Shown piece after piece: positions 60,179-64,000 of a DNA stretch of 64,000 bases. Source of the stretch: Dyella sp. RRB7. Lineage in GTDB: Bacteria > Pseudomonadota > Gammaproteobacteria > Xanthomonadales > Rhodanobacteraceae. Below the pieces are notes generated by a model. The model was not told the origin of the DNA. It worked only from the letters and a program-made list of their open reading frames with translations, and made no database searches. The stretch lies in NCBI RefSeq assembly GCF_022761115.1, contig NZ_JAKWJS010000001.1:372001-436000 (forward strand). The letters run 5' to 3'. Each line of letters begins with the position of its first letter. Position 1 is the stretch's first letter. Both the position numbers and the translations under genes were made by a program.

Positions 60179-62437
60179 ATGCGCTGTTCCCTCGCACTGA
60201 TCGCCTTGCTGTTGCTGTGCGGCTGCCTCCCGGCCTGGGCGCAGACGCCCCATGCCCCCTCGACAACGCCGTGCATCGGACTGGTGCTTGGCGGTGGCGG
60301 CGCCCGCGGCGCGGCGCACATCGGCGTGCTCGAAGTACTGGAGCGCGAACACATCCCGATTTGCCGCATCGCGGGCACCAGCATGGGCTCGATCGTCGGT
60401 GGCCTGTACGCGGCGGGTTACACGCCGCAGGAAATGCACGACATCATCACCACGCTGGACTGGAACGACCTGTTCTCCGACAACCCGGCGCGCGAAGACA
60501 TGCCGATGCGCCGCAAGGACGCCGACTATCGTTACCTGCTGAACTTCGAAGTGGGCTACAAGAACGGGCGCATCGTCACGCCGGCCGGCGTGGTGCAGGG
60601 CCAGAAACTGTTGCTGCTGTTGCGGCGCCTGCTGATTTCCACCTGGGACGTGCACGACTTCGACCAGTTGCCCATTCCCTTTCGCGCCGTCGCCACCGAC
60701 ATTGTCGCGGGCAAACCGGTGGTGTTCGGCTCCGGCGACCTGGCGGTATCGATTCGCTCCAGCATGTCGGTGCCCGGCGCCTTCGCCCCCACCAGTGTCG
60801 ATGACCAGTTGCTGGTCGATGGCGGCCTGATGGACAACGTGCCCATCGACGTCATGCGCAGCATGGGCGCCGAACGCCTGATCGTGGTGGATGTGAGTTC
60901 GCCACTGGCCACCAAGGAAGAGCTCAGCAATCCGGTCGCGGTACTCAACCAGATGGTGAGCGCGCTGATGGCCGAAAAGACCCAGCGGCAACTGGATACG
61001 CTTGGGCCCAATGACATCCTGATCCATCCGGCGCTGGGCGACATGAGCGCCGCCGAGTTCAACCGTGGCGCCCAGGCCATCGCCATCGGGCGCGCCGCCG
61101 CGGAAGCGGCGTTACCCAAGCTGCGCGCCTTGGCGGTGGACCCACAAGCATGGGCGAACTACACGGCGAGCCATCGGCAACGCCAGTTCGACCCTGGCCT
61201 GGTGGCGTTCCTCAAGGTGGATACCAAGCATACGGACAGCGCCAACTACATTGCGGAACGGATGGATCCCGAAGTCGGCAAGCCGTTCGATCCCAAGCAG
61301 ACGGAGCAGCAGATCGGCAGCATCTATGGCCGGGGCAATTACCAGCAGATCGATTACCGGCTGCAGCAGGATGGCGACCAGCGTGGCCTGCTGATCATTC
61401 CCACCGACAAGCCCTGGGGCCCGCTGTACGGCAAGCTGGGCTTCCAGCTGGACGACGACTTCGCCGGACGCAGCGAATATCTGATTTCCGCCGAAGTCAC
61501 GGCCACCAATATCAACAGCCTCGGCGCGGAGTGGCGCAACACGTTCTGGGCCGGACGCATCGGTGGCCTGGCCTCCGAGTTCTATCAACCGTTTGGGCAA
61601 AACGCCACGGTCTACGTCATGCCTTCCGTGCTGTTGCGCAACGAAGACTTTCCCGTGTTCAACTCCAGCGGCAATACGCAACTGGCCGAGTATCGCATCA
61701 GGCGCAGTTATCTGGGCCTGGAGACCGGATGGTCGCCATCCCCCCATTGGCGCCTGCAAACGTCCTTTGGACGAGGCCGCGACAACGGCGACCTGCGTAT
61801 CGGCAGCCCCACGACCTTTCCACCCAGCCAGACGAGCGACTACAGCGTGGCCAAGCTCGGCCTGGACTGGGATAGCCTGGACAATGCGCAATTCCCCACC
61901 CGCGGCAGCCACGTCAATTTCGATTACGAGGTGTATCGCCCGTTCCTCGGCAGCAACGTGAATGGCGATCTGGCCCGACTGGTGGCCGACTGGGTGCCGG
62001 ACTATGGACTGAGCGACAGTCGCTACCACCTGCTGCTCGGCTTGCGCATGTCCAGCGTGCTGGACAACAACAACACCGCGTTCAAGAACGCCTTCGAGGC
62101 ACAGGGTTTCCTGGGCGGCTTCCTCAACCTTTCCGGCTATGCCGAGCGCTCGCTGTATGGCAACCAGACGGCGCTGGCGCGTGCCGTGCTGTATCGCCGC
62201 ACGGGCCAGATGGATGCGCTGTTCTCCACGCCCATCTATATCGGCGCCAGCCTGGAGGCAGGCAACACCTGGCATGACAGGAGCGATGTCCGGTTCGACT
62301 CGCTGATATATGCCAGCAGCCTGTTCCTGGGCATCCAGACACCATTGGGGCCCCTCTTCCTCGGCTACGGCTATGCCCAGGGCGGACACAATTCGGTCTA
62401 CCTGACCTTCGGCTCGCTGCTGCGGCCGGCCCAATGA
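60179..62437 (+). CDS. Patatin-like phospholipase fused to a BamA-type barrel (type Vd autotransporter, PlpD-like)
   Basis: 752 aa from the ATG at 60179 (AGGA upstream). Signal peptide (LALIALLLLCGCLPAWAQ), then a patatin domain: oxyanion loop LGGGGARG, nucleophile Ser68 in GTSMGS, and catalytic Asp214 in VDGGLMDN. A POTRA-like linker (about residues 345-420) and a C-terminal Omp85-like 16-strand barrel follow. PlpD-type proteins expose or release a lipase outside the outer membrane. The catalytic dyad is complete, so activity is expected. Confidence 0.93.
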   Translation: MRCSLALIALLLLCGCLPAWAQTPHAPSTTPCIGLVLGGGGARGAAHIGVLEVLEREHIPICRIAGTSMGSIVGGLYAAGYTPQEMHDIITTLDWNDLFSDNPAREDMPMRRKDADYRYLLNFEVGYKNGRIVTPAGVVQGQKLLLLLRRLLISTWDVHDFDQLPIPFRAVATDIVAGKPVVFGSGDLAVSIRSSMSVPGAFAPTSVDDQLLVDGGLMDNVPIDVMRSMGAERLIVVDVSSPLATKEELSNPVAVLNQMVSALMAEKTQRQLDTLGPNDILIHPALGDMSAAEFNRGAQAIAIGRAAAEAALPKLRALAVDPQAWANYTASHRQRQFDPGLVAFLKVDTKHTDSANYIAERMDPEVGKPFDPKQTEQQIGSIYGRGNYQQIDYRLQQDGDQRGLLIIPTDKPWGPLYGKLGFQLDDDFAGRSEYLISAEVTATNINSLGAEWRNTFWAGRIGGLASEFYQPFGQNATVYVMPSVLLRNEDFPVFNSSGNTQLAEYRIRRSYLGLETGWSPSPHWRLQTSFGRGRDNGDLRIGSPTTFPPSQTSDYSVAKLGLDWDSLDNAQFPTRGSHVNFDYEVYRPFLGSNVNGDLARLVADWVPDYGLSDSRYHLLLGLRMSSVLDNNNTAFKNAFEAQGFLGGFLNLSGYAERSLYGNQTALARAVLYRRTGQMDALFSTPIYIGASLEAGNTWHDRSDVRFDSLIYASSLFLGIQTPLGPLFLGYGYAQGGHNSVYLTFGSLLRPAQ

Positions 62438-62542
62438 GCCCACGCCGTTGCAACACCGGCCATCGCGCAACCTCCACTCTTGCCAACGCACAATGCCCCT
62501 CGCCCGTTAGCAGGGCTGGACTTTCCATCCGGAGCCAATGCC

Positions 62543-63127
62543 ATGAAACCAGTGCGTCTGTTTCTCATCGCCGCCAGTCTGGTACTGGCGGCATGCGCGA
62601 CCAATGTGAGCATCACCAACCAGTGGAAGGATCCGTCCTGGCCGGGTCCGCCCGCATCGAACGTGGTGGTGGTGGGCATCTCCCGCAGCGACACCATACG
62701 GCATGTGTTCGAGGACACCTTCTCGCAACAGCTGCAAGCCGCCGGCATCCAGGCCGCGCCCAGCTATACCCAGATACCGCCCGGCAATGCAGGCGCGGTG
62801 GGCTTGCGCGACCTGGTCAAGGCAAGCGGTGCAACCGCCGTACTGGTAACGCGCGTGGAGCGGGTCGAGCAGAAGATCAGCGTCTCGCCCGGCGGCCCGA
62901 TGTATGGCGGCTTCTACGGCTGGTATGGCGGCGCCTGGGCGGCAACGCCTGACGTGACGCAATACGACGTGGTCACGCTGGAAACCAGCGTGTGGGATCC
63001 GCGTTCGGAAAAACTGGTCTGGACGGTGACCACCCAGGCCGTGGCCAGGAAGAATATTCCCAAGGCCACGATGGAGCTGGCGCAAACGCTGATTCCCAAG
63101 CTGAAGGCTGACGGCATCCTGCGCTAA
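62543..63127 (+). CDS. Lipoprotein, DUF4136-like
   Basis: 194 aa from the ATG at 62543 with GGAG upstream. Lipobox LAAC followed by Ala. The body resembles DUF4136-type periplasmic lipoproteins: SITNQWKDPSWPGPPASNVV, a mid helix VFEDTFSQQLQAAGIQA, a Gly/Tyr-rich loop (GGPMYGGFYGWYGGAWA) and VVTLETSVWDPRSEKLVWTV. Function unknown. It ends at a hairpin repeat convergent with the last gene. Confidence 0.8.
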   Translation: MKPVRLFLIAASLVLAACATNVSITNQWKDPSWPGPPASNVVVVGISRSDTIRHVFEDTFSQQLQAAGIQAAPSYTQIPPGNAGAVGLRDLVKASGATAVLVTRVERVEQKISVSPGGPMYGGFYGWYGGAWAATPDVTQYDVVTLETSVWDPRSEKLVWTVTTQAVARKNIPKATMELAQTLIPKLKADGILR

Positions 63128-63140
63128 ACGAATTCGCTGC

Positions 63141-63178
63141 TGGCTCGTCATCCCGGCGAAAGCCGGGACGACGAGCCA
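63141..63178. repeat. Dispersed hairpin repeat, likely bidirectional terminator
   Basis: 17-bp arms beginning TGGCTCGTCATCCCGGC with one mismatch and a GAAA loop, between two convergent genes. Core CGTCATCCCGGC / GCCGGGACGACG; same class as the hairpin at 50077-50102. Confidence 0.8.
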
Positions 63179-63204
63179 AGGCATGCATCGCGGGTTCTAG
63201 CTGC

Positions 63205-64000
63205 TCAATGGTGGAACCCGCCGCCACCCGCGCTTCGCTCACCACCACCAAACCGTCCCCCACCCATCGAGGGACGAAAGCCGCCCATCTCGCCATGGAA
63301 ACGGTTGTCGTAAGTGCCGCGGTCAAACTGCGGCCGCGCCGGCACGGGGCGCTGCTCGAACGCCGCGCCATCGGCACCGCGGCTGCGGGCCAGGCGATCA
63401 CGATCGGTATCGTTGCTGTCCGGTCCCGCGATGCGGTTAAGGCCGCCCCGGGGATCGACCCTCTGCCAGCCCTGATCCCGGTCGTACTGGTAGACGTTAC
63501 CGTCCTTGCCGGCATAGACATGATCGTTGGCGTCGATCGCGCCCCGTTGGGTGACCTCACCCGTGGCCCGGTCGTAATGCATGTAGCCGGGGCCACCCGC
63601 CGCAGCGCCCGTACCCTGCGCATGGAAGGCGCCGGCCACGCCCGCCTGGCCGCTCACCCGCCCGGTCTGCGGGTTGTAGCGAATACCGCCGGCCTGCGCC
63701 GTGGTGGTGCCCGCGTCGGCATGGGTGTTGCGACCGGCATAGCCCACACCGCGACCACCGGTGGCGCCGTTGAAGTAGCCGCCACGGCCCGCGTGTCCAT
63801 GGTCGCCCGTCCACGGGTCGGCCCAGGCGACGTTACGCCCGGCCACCACGCTGTTACCCCAGCGGCCATAGATGTTCACCCTCGCAATGGCGCCGCCCCA
63901 ATAGCCCGGGTAGTGGCCACCCCAGTAACGCCATGGCCCCCACCACGGGCCGTACCACGCCGATGCCCATTCCCAGCCCCAGTCGAAGCCAAAGCTCCAG
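63205..64000 (-). CDS. Trp/Gly-rich secreted-type protein, C-terminal part (5' end outside window)
   Basis: The frame is open through the right edge, so only the last 264 codons or so are seen. At the window edge the sequence is dense in Trp and Gly (WGWEWASAWYGPWWGPWRYW), then VNIYGRWGNSVVAGRN, a Gly/Ala-rich repetitive region with YNPQTGRVSGQAG, and beta-propeller-like pieces (HVYAGKDGNVYQYDRDQGWQ). The tail ends GGGERSAGGGGFHH. Such proteins are often labelled carbohydrate-binding V/XII-like in this group; function unknown. GTG at 63879 is internal, not the start. Confidence 0.75.
   Translation of the reverse strand, partial: WSFGFDWGWEWASAWYGPWWGPWRYWGGHYPGYWGGAIARVNIYGRWGNSVVAGRNVAWADPWTGDHGHAGRGGYFNGATGGRGVGYAGRNTHADAGTTTAQAGGIRYNPQTGRVSGQAGVAGAFHAQGTGAAAGGPGYMHYDRATGEVTQRGAIDANDHVYAGKDGNVYQYDRDQGWQRVDPRGGLNRIAGPDSNDTDRDRLARSRGADGAAFEQRPVPARPQFDRGTYDNRFHGEMGGFRPSMGGGRFGGGERSAGGGGFHH

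Noticed and set aside
1-64000. CRISPR arrays, prophage or plasmid replication genes
   Set aside because: No regularly spaced direct repeats, no phage structural genes and no replication initiator were seen. The only complete mobile element is the IS30 copy.

Overview
The window is a GC-rich chromosomal segment with tightly packed genes and no rRNA, tRNA or CRISPR array that I could find. The gene set points to Gammaproteobacteria, order Xanthomonadales (Lysobacterales), probably the Dyella/Luteibacter/Frateuria group (Rhodanobacteraceae). The markers are an hprK-rapZ-EIIA(Man)-ptsH-ptsI cluster, a fused aspartate kinase/diaminopimelate decarboxylase (LysAC), and the MurL-MurD2 pair of the alternative D-glutamate route to peptidoglycan. 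Family placement is inference; no species is claimed.

Layout. 1-4.2 kb: regulatory phosphotransferase genes (hprK, rapZ, EIIA, HPr with His15 and Ser46, Enzyme I). 4.2-6.8 kb: an AT-richer accessory island with a decayed LysR fragment, a complete IS30-family element, a 51-codon double-glycine leader peptide gene and an orphan secreted protein. The IS sits exactly between the peptide gene's Shine-Dalgarno and its ATG. 6.8-15.7 kb: a divergent LysR/YeiH pair, GFA and DUF302 proteins, an acetyltransferase remnant, MarC, TsaB, CreD, a DinG/YoaA-type helicase and two VOC proteins. 15.7-19.6 kb: a large TonB-dependent receptor divergent from a small HTH regulator, with a stack of hairpins at the receptor's 3' end. 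19.6-32 kb: TPR lipoprotein, PBP1B, NAD(P)-binding epimerase-like protein, TPR membrane protein, RelA, a small secreted protein and HrpA, which carries an in-frame palindromic repeat insertion.

32-44 kb: Dps, an NdvB-like GH17-GT2 glucan synthase, TamA-TamB, an M13 metallopeptidase and a small membrane protein. 44-52 kb (minus strand): class I fumarase, LysAC, a DUF559 nuclease-like gene bounded by perfect 39-bp inverted repeats, then MurL-MurD2. 52-64 kb: S53 (sedolisin/kumamolisin-type) peptidase, a degenerate HD-GYP protein, an APC permease, a molybdenum-hydroxylase-like pair that has lost key residues, a patatin-type Vd autotransporter, a DUF4136-like lipoprotein and the C-terminal part of a Trp/Gly-rich protein.

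Functional themes are envelope biogenesis (PBP1B, TamAB, MurL/MurD2, CreD, glucan synthase, patatin-BamA), nutrient or stress signalling (PTS, RelA, Dps) and dispersed palindromic repeats between and inside genes. The most interesting items are the IS-disconnected bacteriocin-like peptide, the DUF559 cassette with hairpin inverted ends, and the IorA/IorB-like pair lacking the proximal [2Fe-2S] cysteines and the usual catalytic Glu.
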